64,000 bases of DNA from contig NZ_JAKLWS010000020.1 of the NCBI RefSeq assembly GCF_022012475.1, positions 1 through 64,000 on the forward strand, written 5' to 3'. Shown here piece after piece: positions 55,001-63,065 of the stretch. Position numbers and translations under genes: made by a program. A model generated the notes under the pieces. That model saw only the letters and a program-made list of their open reading frames with translations, made no database searches and had not been told where the DNA came from. Every line of letters begins with the position of its first letter. The stretch's first letter is position 1. This DNA is from Rhodohalobacter sulfatireducens (lineage in GTDB: Bacteria > Bacteroidota > Rhodothermia > Balneolales > Balneolaceae).

Positions 55001-55869
55001 AAATTACTTTCAGCCAGAATTTGGTGTTTTTTATATCTGTTTTCATAGTTGATCAAATTCTGGGGGATATCAAAACTTTCGAGTGGCTCGTCGCGAGAGT
55101 CACTGGGTGAATAGCCTACTCTATAGATGTTTAATTTTGCCAAACCATGTTCACTTCCGTCCACGTCAGAAATATCCAGCTCAATTTCTACATATATCTC
55201 ATCTCTTTCATTGTTAATGCCCATCATGTTCAGAGAACTCTTCATCAAACGCTCTTCATTCGCTCCGAAGATAAATCCGGCCCGGGTACTGTTTGATTCA
55301 CGATCCAACTGTATGTTATATCGAATTTTATAGACAGAGATATAGTCTGAATAAAAAACCAGGTCCTCATCTGTCCCTCCTATCCATGTAGCCCCATCCC
55401 AAGCTGAGAGACCCTGATCCGGATTCATTAAACCCGTTTCAAACAAAGATGAATTTGAAACGGTGTTACCATCCTGATCCCAAACGATGACTTCCCATTC
55501 ATACCGAGTTGTAGGGTCCAGCGATTCACCGGCATATTTTATATGAACCGAGATATTGCTGTCAACTCGTCCCGAATCCCATACCTCGTCTCCATCTTCA
55601 TTCGTTACAACAATTCGATAGGCATTTTGAGAATACCCATGACCGCCTTCAGGCGCACTCATCTGCCAGCTAAATCGCGGATGTTCTACATCAATCCCCA
55701 GCGGTCTATCCGTGTATTCAGTCTGCAGCTTGGTTAAAGAAAAATGCAAGCCTTGGTTCTCTTGAATCGTTCGCCATTCCGAAGCTAAGCTGATGGATGT
55801 AAAACAAAACGCCATCAACATTGAAATCGACACCCTGAGAAATGTCCAGTTAGCTACATTTTCTTTCAT
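52084..55869 (-). CDS. Exported GH78 alpha-L-rhamnosidase 1
   Basis: A 1261-residue secreted enzyme. The start at 55869 begins a signal peptide (MLMAFCFTSISLAS) directly; a start at 55950 would add 27 residues. The N-terminal Fn3-like domain (RPLGIDVEHPRFSWQM) is followed by an insertion of about 200 residues with a concanavalin-like pattern. The rhamnosidase N domain follows (RGIYEMYLNGERVGDRYFTP). The (alpha/alpha)6 catalytic domain has IPTDTPARNERMGWGGD, carrying the conserved Asp, Glu and Asp, and GATTIWERLNS with the second Glu. It hydrolyses terminal alpha-L-rhamnose. It is probably the first gene of the operon, preceded by a candidate operator. Confidence 0.93.
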   Translation of the reverse strand: MKENVANWTFLRVSISMLMAFCFTSISLASEWRTIQENQGLHFSLTKLQTEYTDRPLGIDVEHPRFSWQMSAPEGGHGYSQNAYRIVVTNEDGDEVWDSGRVDSNISVHIKYAGESLDPTTRYEWEVIVWDQDGNTVSNSSLFETGLMNPDQGLSAWDGATWIGGTDEDLVFYSDYISVYKIRYNIQLDRESNSTRAGFIFGANEERLMKSSLNMMGINNERDEIYVEIELDISDVDGSEHGLAKLNIYRVGYSPSDSRDEPLESFDIPQNLINYENRYKKHQILAESNFGEITFYVNGDREENIVSAPEDAEEQQGGFGGPNTSVNLNPVGAGNNFISYPMVAEIGFRAEADQVAHFSDLEILNYRYPSNAMFSEELTDSPYDGIFENFADRSGSGFSIEDESYLVQGGNAGTKIIADPTRNSAPMLRTEFNTENKQIEKARLYATARGIYEMYLNGERVGDRYFTPGLTQYNRHHMYQTYDVTDMLNSNGNNALGAWLSEGWWSGNITYSGENWNFFGDRQSLLAKLVVTYTDGTKNVITTNPNDWSYFSAGPILYGSYFQGEVFDARIENEIAGWSTPEFNDEDWTETVEIPLEGTAYMGPSTEFEGDTETFNYDSLRIIAQIGTSPSVVETLTAKAVEEVRPNVFVYDMGQNMVGFPNITLSNTTPGDTLMMRYAEVRYPNLEEYSENVGMVMMENIRAALTQDRYIMKGAEEEVYQPRFTFHGYRYLEVTGVDKPIPLEDVKGLVVSSVDELASNYETSNDLVNRLWENITWSMRANFLSIPTDTPARNERMGWGGDINVFARGATYLADVNQFMDRHMLAIRDLQNEEGRFPDVAPVGGGFGGTLWGSAGIIVAWETYQQYGDLGLLEEHYDAMKEYVDFLNSQIDPETGILQEGPLGDWLSPEGFKNDNKLLWSAYHIRDIEILAKTAELLGRPEDAADFWDQYEARKAHFNETYVDPETTKTIHSGEGSPSFGPGGAGSSAKAGEFVDTQASYAVPLAFDIFKEEYEPHAAENLATAVRRQNVDASDRVRPGYSLMTGFIGTASLNEALSKYGYDDMAYRLLQQTTYPSWLYPVVNGATTIWERLNSYTLEEGFGGNNSMNSFNHYSFGAVSAWMYNYSLGISRDPEAPGFKHIILQPTPDPNGIMKYARGYYDSMYGRIESGWHDQNGILHYNVTIPANTTATLHLPALSEEDVMENGTPASESEGVDFIGFENGEAFYKLISGSYEFTVPWQTLYEDVIRMNPFQLESQDD

Positions 55870-55963
55870 GTGCTCGAGATTTGATCTTGCTATAGTAACA
55901 TTTGCAGCATGCAATTCCCCTATGAAAACTCGAGGCTGCGACTGATTCAAAAAACAATCTTTA

Positions 55964-55977
55964 TGAACATATGTGCA
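55964..55977. promoter_or_regulatory. Candidate operator of the rhamnose operon
   Basis: TGAACATATGTGCA is a near-palindrome, TGAACA-N2-TGTGCA, about 95 bp upstream of the first GH78 start. It matches the perfect dyad TGAACA-N2-TGTTCA at 62944-62957 in 12 of 14 positions. Both sit before genes of the same pathway, which supports a shared regulator. Confidence 0.55.
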
Positions 55978-56078
55978 AGAATGAATTTTTGTTCCTGCAA
56001 TATACAGCTTCGGCTCTAAAGCTCAAATAATTCAAAAAATTTCCAGGCTGATAACGTGTCAGTCAACCTCAACTCAAC

Positions 56079-59000
56079 TTACTGAGCTGCATTAAACTGG
56101 ATATTTGAAAGAATAAATGTTCCACCTGCGTCTTCCTCCCGTTGACTAACTATATATAAGTCATTCTTACCATTCTCAACTAAGGAGGATAAACTGAATG
56201 TTAGATTATAGCCTAAAAATCCTTGTGGGGTTTGAAATTCTCCTCCCGGTTCATAGACAGCTTCGCCGATTTTTTCTCCATCAGGTGAATTTAAGCGTAA
56301 TTCAAAGCTGATTTTTCCTGATAAAGGTTCTTGCAATCCTGAAATAATTGACACGGATCCTATGTCAGTCAAATCTATATCATTAATGCTGAATGACCCT
56401 CTGCCATCAGGTACCATCATCAGGAAATTGCCGTCATAGGTCATCGTTGTGTACTCTTCCAGGTTTGAAGCCTGTTCAAAAGACATGGTATTGTTTCGCA
56501 GGTAAATACTGGTACTTCCTGTCAATGGCTTCACATTTCGTCCGCCATTATCCGTGAAACTTGCGGTAAGAATCAACATACCATTTGGAACCGGCTGGCT
56601 ACCAAGTGTTGGATCAATCGTACCTTCAGCCGGCAGGGATTCGTTACCATCTGTTTCCTCATCGTTTAACGACTGAATCCATTCAACAATCATTTCAGCA
56701 TCTTCTTCGCTGAGATTAATATGACCGGGCATCACGGTTTCTCCCCAAACCCCGGAACCACCGTTTATAATCTTATTTACGAGATAGGACGTCACGTCAG
56801 AAGAGTCCTCGTAGAATTCAGCCACTGCAGTATATGAAGGGCCTATCGATTCCGCATCAATCCCATGACATGCCTGGCAATTCAGGGTTTCAATCATGGT
56901 TCTGGCGGTATTTACATTGGCCATCACCTGGTGACCCTGGTCGGCCTGAACCATGTCGCTACCCTCAATATAATCCGCTGATACATAAAGGCCAGTCAGA
57001 TCCTCTGAGGCTGTTGGATCATCCGGGTCGTTTACGTTCACCGTATATGAAACCGGTGTACCAGGGAAGTAGAATGTACTATTCCCGTTAATTTCTATAT
57101 CGACTAAAGGAGCAGCATTTCCGGCATAAACGGAAACGGGCTGACCGGTCCCCGTAAGACCATCCGGATCCCGAACCTCTACAGATATGCTATACTCACC
57201 AATCTCATCATACGTAACATCGGCTTGAGGTTGGCTGGTCTCTTCTGTTTCCCCGTTACCAAAATCCCAGATATACGTCAATTCAGTGTCTTCAGGATCG
57301 GTTGCAGCTGCTGAAACATTTACGGTCAATGGCAATGTGCCTGATGTCTTATCCACAAGAATATCGCCGACAACAGGAGGACGGTTTCCTGCATTAAAAT
57401 CAACTCTTGAAAGTCCTGCATCTGGATTTTTTGAAAACCATCCGCTGCCATATTCAAGCAAATAAAGCCTGCCATCGGGTCCGATTTCCATGTCAATTAA
57501 GGAGTTTAATTCTGTAGAGGGCATAAAGGGTTCTATCTTTGAAAAATCTCCATTCGGCCACATGGTTACTGCTTTTATCCAACCGCGAACCCAATCATAA
57601 ATAAAAAGTTTTCCGTCGTAATAGTCAGGCATTCTGGTATCTTCAGGATACAGATCCGAATAGAATACCGGACCTGCCATAGCATTTCTGCCACCAGATC
57701 CCATATCACCAAATTCTTCCGACGTTCCATATGGATACCAGATAAATGCCGGTTGAGCCGGGGGAAGCTGTTCGACTCCCGTGTTCAGTTCATAATCATT
57801 TACGGGATTTACAGGATCAAAAGCCTCGCCTGATTCTCCTGTTGCATAATTAAACCGTACATATGGATAGTTATCCCCCACAAACATCGGCCAGCCAAAA
57901 TTCCCCGCCTCACGAGCCTGGTTCACTTCATCATAACCCCTTGGCCCTCTCGTTTGAAGGCTGTCATTACTTGCATCCGGCCCCACTTCACCCCAATAGA
58001 GATAATTGGTTTTTTGATCCACGGATATTCGATATGGATTTCGATTACCCTGAACATAAATTTCTGGCTTGGTTCCCTCTTGTCCCTCCGGGTAGAGGTT
58101 TCCTTCGGGGATGTTATAACTACCATCCTCATTCACACGAATTCGGATGATTTTTCCGCGGAGGTCATTTGGATTACCCGATGTTCTCATAGCGTTATAC
58201 TGCTCATACCCGGATCGATTGTCAATCGGCGCGTAACCATTCAAAACATACTCACTGTCCTGCTGATTAAATGGTGTGGAGTTATCACCCGTTGAAACGT
58301 AAAGCAGCCCGTCGCTGTCAAAGACAATAGAACCACCGGTATGGCAACAGATATCCCGCTGCGAATAAAATTCAAGAACTGTAGTTTCTGTTTCCATGTC
58401 GAGCTTTTCTCCATCAAAGACAAACCTGGAAAGTCGATTGACAGAGGTATCTGCCGGACTGTAAAAAACGAAAACGTGATTATTCTCTTCGAAATTGGGA
58501 TCGGCCTGGATTCCCATCAAGCCTTCTTCAGCATTTACACCTTCTGCATCACTATGGTGATACACATCCAATTCTGCAGCTGTACTCAGTGATGAATCCT
58601 GATGATTAAAATATAAAATTTCACCTCGGCGCTGAGCAATCAATACATCCAGGTTCGGTAAGATTGTCATCTCGGTCGGTTCATAAAACTCCCCCTGAAC
58701 AATTGGAGTTTTGGTAAACCGATTTTCAGCCGGCCGACGCTTAGTTGTAGCTTCATCATAATCCAACAATTCATTTTCCCCGATAGCATATTGTATTCCC
58801 GCCAACACATGCTTCAAGAACAGATCTTCGGTAAAAGATTCACTGGTATGGCCGAGCCCGGTGTAAAACACCCGCCCGCCATCATAGTTATGATACCACG
58901 CCATCGGATGAAAACCCATATCAGCGCCACCCTGGTAACTGTCTTCATCGAGTGAGAGAAGTACATTCACCTCTTCATTAACATTCTTGTAACTGTACCA

Positions 59001-59534
59001 TTCATCTGTTCGGGTCCAGTCTTCCGGTAAAAATTCTGTGGATGAATGAGTGGCATCTTCCACATGAAGAGTTCCCTCCTGCACATTCGGGTGTGGATCA
59101 TTAATCCCGGGATGATCCAAGAAATATCCACCGACCATTCGCCCATACCAACCCCAACGGTATTCGGTGTCAGCAGCTGCATGTATTCCCACATATCCGC
59201 CGCCCGACTGGATGTATCGTTCAAAATCGGCTTCCTGGTCGTGATCCAAAACATCACCGGTTGTACTCAGGAAAACTACGGCCGAATATTGTTCGAGTGA
59301 ATCTTCTGTAAACATCGCTGAATTTGTAGTTGTGTCAACTTCAAAACCGTTTTCATCACCAAGCTGTTGAATAGCGCGTATTCCGTCCGGTATCGATTGA
59401 TGGTAATACCCGGCTGTTTTACTAAATACAAGTACTTTTGGGGAACCAGAACGTTTGTTTGAGCATGCCTGGAAAATAAAAGCAGTAACAACCACCAGGC
59501 AAATGGCCTGCACTGAGCGTAAATAAAACTTCAT
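56079..59534 (-). CDS. ThuA / PQQ sugar dehydrogenase / PKD / cytochrome c lipoprotein
   Basis: A 1151-residue lipoprotein (lipobox FQAC, Cys24). The domains in order are as follows. ThuA-like (about 32-250: GGGYVGIHAAADTEYRW). Soluble glucose/sorbosone dehydrogenase propeller (about 275-715: RDICCHTGGSIVFD, YVQGNRNPYRISVD). PKD (718-805: TYIWDFGNGETEE). Cytochrome c (about 870-960) with the heme site CQACH at 886-890 and a likely Met ligand in ETVMPGH. A C-terminal beta domain (about 1010-1151) like family 6 carbohydrate-binding modules. It probably oxidises a sugar outside the cytoplasm and passes electrons to its heme. It sits between the two rhamnosidase genes on the same strand. Confidence 0.9.
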   Translation of the reverse strand: MKFYLRSVQAICLVVVTAFIFQACSNKRSGSPKVLVFSKTAGYYHQSIPDGIRAIQQLGDENGFEVDTTTNSAMFTEDSLEQYSAVVFLSTTGDVLDHDQEADFERYIQSGGGYVGIHAAADTEYRWGWYGRMVGGYFLDHPGINDPHPNVQEGTLHVEDATHSSTEFLPEDWTRTDEWYSYKNVNEEVNVLLSLDEDSYQGGADMGFHPMAWYHNYDGGRVFYTGLGHTSESFTEDLFLKHVLAGIQYAIGENELLDYDEATTKRRPAENRFTKTPIVQGEFYEPTEMTILPNLDVLIAQRRGEILYFNHQDSSLSTAAELDVYHHSDAEGVNAEEGLMGIQADPNFEENNHVFVFYSPADTSVNRLSRFVFDGEKLDMETETTVLEFYSQRDICCHTGGSIVFDSDGLLYVSTGDNSTPFNQQDSEYVLNGYAPIDNRSGYEQYNAMRTSGNPNDLRGKIIRIRVNEDGSYNIPEGNLYPEGQEGTKPEIYVQGNRNPYRISVDQKTNYLYWGEVGPDASNDSLQTRGPRGYDEVNQAREAGNFGWPMFVGDNYPYVRFNYATGESGEAFDPVNPVNDYELNTGVEQLPPAQPAFIWYPYGTSEEFGDMGSGGRNAMAGPVFYSDLYPEDTRMPDYYDGKLFIYDWVRGWIKAVTMWPNGDFSKIEPFMPSTELNSLIDMEIGPDGRLYLLEYGSGWFSKNPDAGLSRVDFNAGNRPPVVGDILVDKTSGTLPLTVNVSAAATDPEDTELTYIWDFGNGETEETSQPQADVTYDEIGEYSISVEVRDPDGLTGTGQPVSVYAGNAAPLVDIEINGNSTFYFPGTPVSYTVNVNDPDDPTASEDLTGLYVSADYIEGSDMVQADQGHQVMANVNTARTMIETLNCQACHGIDAESIGPSYTAVAEFYEDSSDVTSYLVNKIINGGSGVWGETVMPGHINLSEEDAEMIVEWIQSLNDEETDGNESLPAEGTIDPTLGSQPVPNGMLILTASFTDNGGRNVKPLTGSTSIYLRNNTMSFEQASNLEEYTTMTYDGNFLMMVPDGRGSFSINDIDLTDIGSVSIISGLQEPLSGKISFELRLNSPDGEKIGEAVYEPGGEFQTPQGFLGYNLTFSLSSLVENGKNDLYIVSQREEDAGGTFILSNIQFNAAQ

Positions 59535-59626
59535 AAATCTATTTATTAATAAATGTATAGCAAATCAGGTAATACAGAGGACAACTTAAAAAAATGACCG
59601 CCCTATATTCGTTATTTATACTAATG

Positions 59627-59646
59627 AATAAAAGCGCTTTTTATTT
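59627..59646. terminator. Palindrome after the second GH78 gene
   Basis: AATAAAAGCGCTTTTTATT is a near-perfect palindrome 30 bp beyond the stop of the second GH78 gene and upstream of the ThuA-type gene. It is followed by a T-run on the plus strand but not on the minus strand. It may be a partial terminator or an operator for the ThuA-type gene. Confidence 0.35.
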
Positions 59647-59674
59647 TTTTACAGAATTTAGAATTAACAAGAGA

Positions 59675-62600
59675 TTAATCAGCAAGATCATTCAATTCAT
59701 TTTGAATTTTTTTAATTGTGCCTTCATCAATTTTTAACCCTTTGGGCAAAGCAAGACTGGCATATTCCAGATTATAACCCATCACCTGGCTGAGCCATGG
59801 TGATTGCATTAAGTCTGGTAACTCTTTATTCAGAATATCTCTGGATTGCTGATTTGCAATGAGTTTGGCCAGAGAATCATCAGCATGAACAGAATAGGAT
59901 TCACCGAATTCAATTGTTGAGAAGTCACTATCTATCTGATTCAAAACCTCTGAGGTTAGTTGATCCGGGTAGGTTTCTGCAAGATCTGTAAGCGATGCAT
60001 TTCCGAACTGGTTCCACGCAACACTTTCAATCATTGCAGGAATATAATTTTCAAGGATCGAACGGGTTTGATCGTTTTCAAGTAAATCAGCGACAGGTGT
60101 CGACAGATTCATTTCGGAGGCTAATCCGGAAGCAAGCTTTCCGGCCGGATATGAAAACAGGTAATGCCCCGATCCTACCTTAACTTCCACACCCTCTTCT
60201 CTCTGAGAAATATTTATGACACCTTTAGGTCCATCTCTTAAATTTTCACCATTTTCAGTTACCTGTTCTTCCATAGCTTCGGGTAAAAATACAGTTGCAG
60301 TGGTATTTTCCGGAATTTCAACAGAAATAGTAAATGTCTCCCGATCCAAGTTCCATGATGTTTCTATTTTTCCATAAGATGAATTGAGAACCCCCCGGGA
60401 ATGTTCCAACTTCCCACCTATCACCGGGTGGATGGAGATCTCTTTGTAACCCGGTGCTTTTTGATCAATTCCAGCTACAGATTTATAGAGCCATTCACCA
60501 ATTGCCCCATAAGCGTAATGGTTGAACGAGTTCATCCCCGGATTTTGGAAGGTACTGTCAGGTTTCATTCCATCCCATCTTTCCCAAATTGTGGTGGCCC
60601 CTTTGGTCACCGGATAAAGCCAAGAGGGATACTCTTTTCGAAGCATTAACTCGTAAGCTTCTTCTGAATACCCAAACTGTGTTAAAATGGGGTTAAGGTG
60701 AGGAGTCCCTAAAAAACCTGTTGTCAAATGACCGCGTTCATTTACTCTGGAAATAAGATATTCAGCTGCTTTAGATTCCATTTCGTCACTTAAAAGATCG
60801 AACTGAAGCGCCAGAAGGTAAGCTGTCTGAGTATTTGACATGATTCTGCCGCTTGGGGTTAAATATTCATGTTGGAATGCATCTTTAATATTCTCAAACA
60901 GATCTTCATAGTCTTCAGCGTCGGAATCTTTCCCAAGGACCCGTGCCGAACGTGCCAGTAAATCGGTAGAATGTCCGAAAAATGCGGTTGAGATCAACGC
61001 TTTATCCGTATATGCACCGGGATAGTCAGATGCGGTGCTGTTGAATGAGAGCCAATCCCCAAATGTAAAGTTGTTATCCCAAAGATACGTGGTGCTGTCC
61101 ATGGCTGAACGCTCCTTCATGAAGTCGACCCACCCTTTCATACTCTCATATTGAGTTTCCAGGATTTGTTTATCCCCGTAGGCCTGGTAAAGAGTCCACG
61201 GAACTACCACACTGGCATCCCCCCACCCGGATGAACCTACTGCTTGTTCGCCAAGCACATTCGGAACCACGTATGGAACACTACCGCTTTCATTCTGATC
61301 AGCCTCAACATCCCGAAGCCATTTCGTTAAAAAACCGGATGCATCCATATTAAAACATGCTGTTGATGCAAAAACCTGGATATCACCGGTCCAACCCAAA
61401 CGTTCATCCCGTTGTGGACAATCAGTTGGAATGTCAAGGAAATTACCTTTCTGACCCCATACTATATTGTGCTGAAGTTGATTCAGTAAATCATTTGACG
61501 TCTGAAAGTGACCTGTTGGATCCATATCCGAATGTAATACCACTCCTGTCAAATCATCCAATGTTAGCTCACCGGGATAGCCCTCCACTTTCACATATCG
61601 GAATCCCTGAAACGTGAATGAGGGCTCCCATACCTCAACTCCCTCCCCTTTCATGATATAAGTATTCAGTTGTTCAGCTGCCCGGATATTTGCCATATAA
61701 AAATTCCCCTCTTTATCGAGTACTTCTGCGTGTTCAAGTGTAATTTCTGTTCCGCGAGGTCCTTCTGCTGAAAGTTGAACCCAACCGACCATGTTTTGTC
61801 CAAAATCTACAACAGTGTCTCCTTCTGGAGTTTGTAAGATCTGTTTTGGTCTGATGGTCTGAATTTTTCGAACCGGTGGGCCTTCAGGTGCAATCAAATG
61901 GTCTTTGGAATGATTAGCGACTGTCACCACCGACCAATCACTTTCATCATAACCGGACTCTGACCAACCACGATTTTCAAGCCGGGCATCATATGTCTCA
62001 CCATTGTAGATATCCGACGCCAGTATAGCACCGGTAGATGAAGTCCAGCTTTTATCGGTACCGATCGTTTCTGTTGAACCGTCTTTATACGTCACTTCAA
62101 TTTGCGCCAGAACACCCAATGTGGATCCGTAATGATTACGGGCATCTCCCCATACCAGGTATCCGCTGTACCATCCATCCCCGAGTGTAACACCGACTGC
62201 GTTATCTCCGGTTTCCAGAAAATCGGTAATATCGTAGGTTTGGTACTGCAGCCGGTTGTTATAGCTTGTCCATCCAGGTGTAAAAAACCGGTCCCCCACT
62301 CTTTTACCGTTAATCTCCATCTCGTACACACCATGGCTCGTTACATACACCCGGGCAGAAGCAACCTCCCTGTCAATTTTAAACTCATTTCGAAACATTG
62401 GACTGGGAGACGAAACTGTAGAATCTTGCTCAAAACCGGCTTCGATCCATCTTGCCTGCCAATCATTTTCATTCAAGAGGCCCATCTCCCAAAATGCCGG
62501 TTCACTCCATCCAGACCGGTTGCCATGATTATCCCAAACCCGGTTTCTCCAGTAATATCTTTCGCGAGATTCCAGTTTAGGCCCCTCATAACGAACGTGT

Positions 62601-62899
62601 AAGGATTGATCAGAATTAACTACACCCGTATCCCAAACAACCTCAGAAAAATCAGAACTTTTGGATACCTGTACCTGGTAAGCTCTTTGAATTGTATTTC
62701 TCTGATCACTTTCAATTTTCCAAGAAAGGCGCGGATTGGAATCATCAATCCCAACCGGATTTGTAAAATATTCTACCTCCAGATCATAAACACTTAAATC
62801 AGATCCATTTTGAGCCAATACAAGTTGTAATGGATAAAAAAGAATGACGATAATGAGAAAACGATTGATGAATTTGACAGAAATTTCTCTTAAGGACAT
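59675..62899 (-). CDS. Exported GH78 alpha-L-rhamnosidase 2
   Basis: A 1074-residue secreted enzyme with a signal peptide (FLIIVILFYPLQLVLAQ). The Fn3-like domain (NPVGIDDSNPRLSWKIE) is followed by the rhamnosidase N domain (HGVYEMEINGKRVGDRFFTP), a beta domain and the six-hairpin catalytic domain. The catalytic domain has IPTDCPQRDERLGWTGD and KGATTIWERWDG, both with the conserved acids. Unlike the first GH78 it lacks the concanavalin-like insertion. It carries an extra helical tail (about 940-1074) with two copies of an LxxNxxxRxIL motif: LLENDQTRSILENYIPAM and LIANQQSRDILNKELPDL. It is divergent from the SorC-type regulator gene. Confidence 0.93.
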   Translation of the reverse strand: MSLREISVKFINRFLIIVILFYPLQLVLAQNGSDLSVYDLEVEYFTNPVGIDDSNPRLSWKIESDQRNTIQRAYQVQVSKSSDFSEVVWDTGVVNSDQSLHVRYEGPKLESRERYYWRNRVWDNHGNRSGWSEPAFWEMGLLNENDWQARWIEAGFEQDSTVSSPSPMFRNEFKIDREVASARVYVTSHGVYEMEINGKRVGDRFFTPGWTSYNNRLQYQTYDITDFLETGDNAVGVTLGDGWYSGYLVWGDARNHYGSTLGVLAQIEVTYKDGSTETIGTDKSWTSSTGAILASDIYNGETYDARLENRGWSESGYDESDWSVVTVANHSKDHLIAPEGPPVRKIQTIRPKQILQTPEGDTVVDFGQNMVGWVQLSAEGPRGTEITLEHAEVLDKEGNFYMANIRAAEQLNTYIMKGEGVEVWEPSFTFQGFRYVKVEGYPGELTLDDLTGVVLHSDMDPTGHFQTSNDLLNQLQHNIVWGQKGNFLDIPTDCPQRDERLGWTGDIQVFASTACFNMDASGFLTKWLRDVEADQNESGSVPYVVPNVLGEQAVGSSGWGDASVVVPWTLYQAYGDKQILETQYESMKGWVDFMKERSAMDSTTYLWDNNFTFGDWLSFNSTASDYPGAYTDKALISTAFFGHSTDLLARSARVLGKDSDAEDYEDLFENIKDAFQHEYLTPSGRIMSNTQTAYLLALQFDLLSDEMESKAAEYLISRVNERGHLTTGFLGTPHLNPILTQFGYSEEAYELMLRKEYPSWLYPVTKGATTIWERWDGMKPDSTFQNPGMNSFNHYAYGAIGEWLYKSVAGIDQKAPGYKEISIHPVIGGKLEHSRGVLNSSYGKIETSWNLDRETFTISVEIPENTTATVFLPEAMEEQVTENGENLRDGPKGVINISQREEGVEVKVGSGHYLFSYPAGKLASGLASEMNLSTPVADLLENDQTRSILENYIPAMIESVAWNQFGNASLTDLAETYPDQLTSEVLNQIDSDFSTIEFGESYSVHADDSLAKLIANQQSRDILNKELPDLMQSPWLSQVMGYNLEYASLALPKGLKIDEGTIKKIQNELNDLAD

Positions 62900-62943
62900 G
62901 CTGGTGGAATTGTGTGAAAGGTTAGAGGCTCAAAATATATTTT

Positions 62944-62957
62944 TGAACATTTGTTCA
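62944..62957. promoter_or_regulatory. Candidate SorC-type operator
   Basis: TGAACATTTGTTCA is a perfect 6-2-6 inverted repeat (TGAACA-TT-TGTTCA) in the 166-bp region between the divergent GH78 and regulator genes. A closely similar site precedes the main rhamnose operon. Confidence 0.6.
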
Positions 62958-63065
62958 TTATTGTAAATTTGACTTATTCAATTTTAAGAATGGATCAATG
63001 AAAATCAATAAGATTTATTTTTAAAGATAATCTCCGGCAGAATTTTAATCCTTATACAGTGACTT

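Noticed and set aside
62102-62602. 166-codon plus-strand frame inside the second GH78 gene
   Set aside because: It lies antisense to a conserved GH78 domain and shows no independent coding features.
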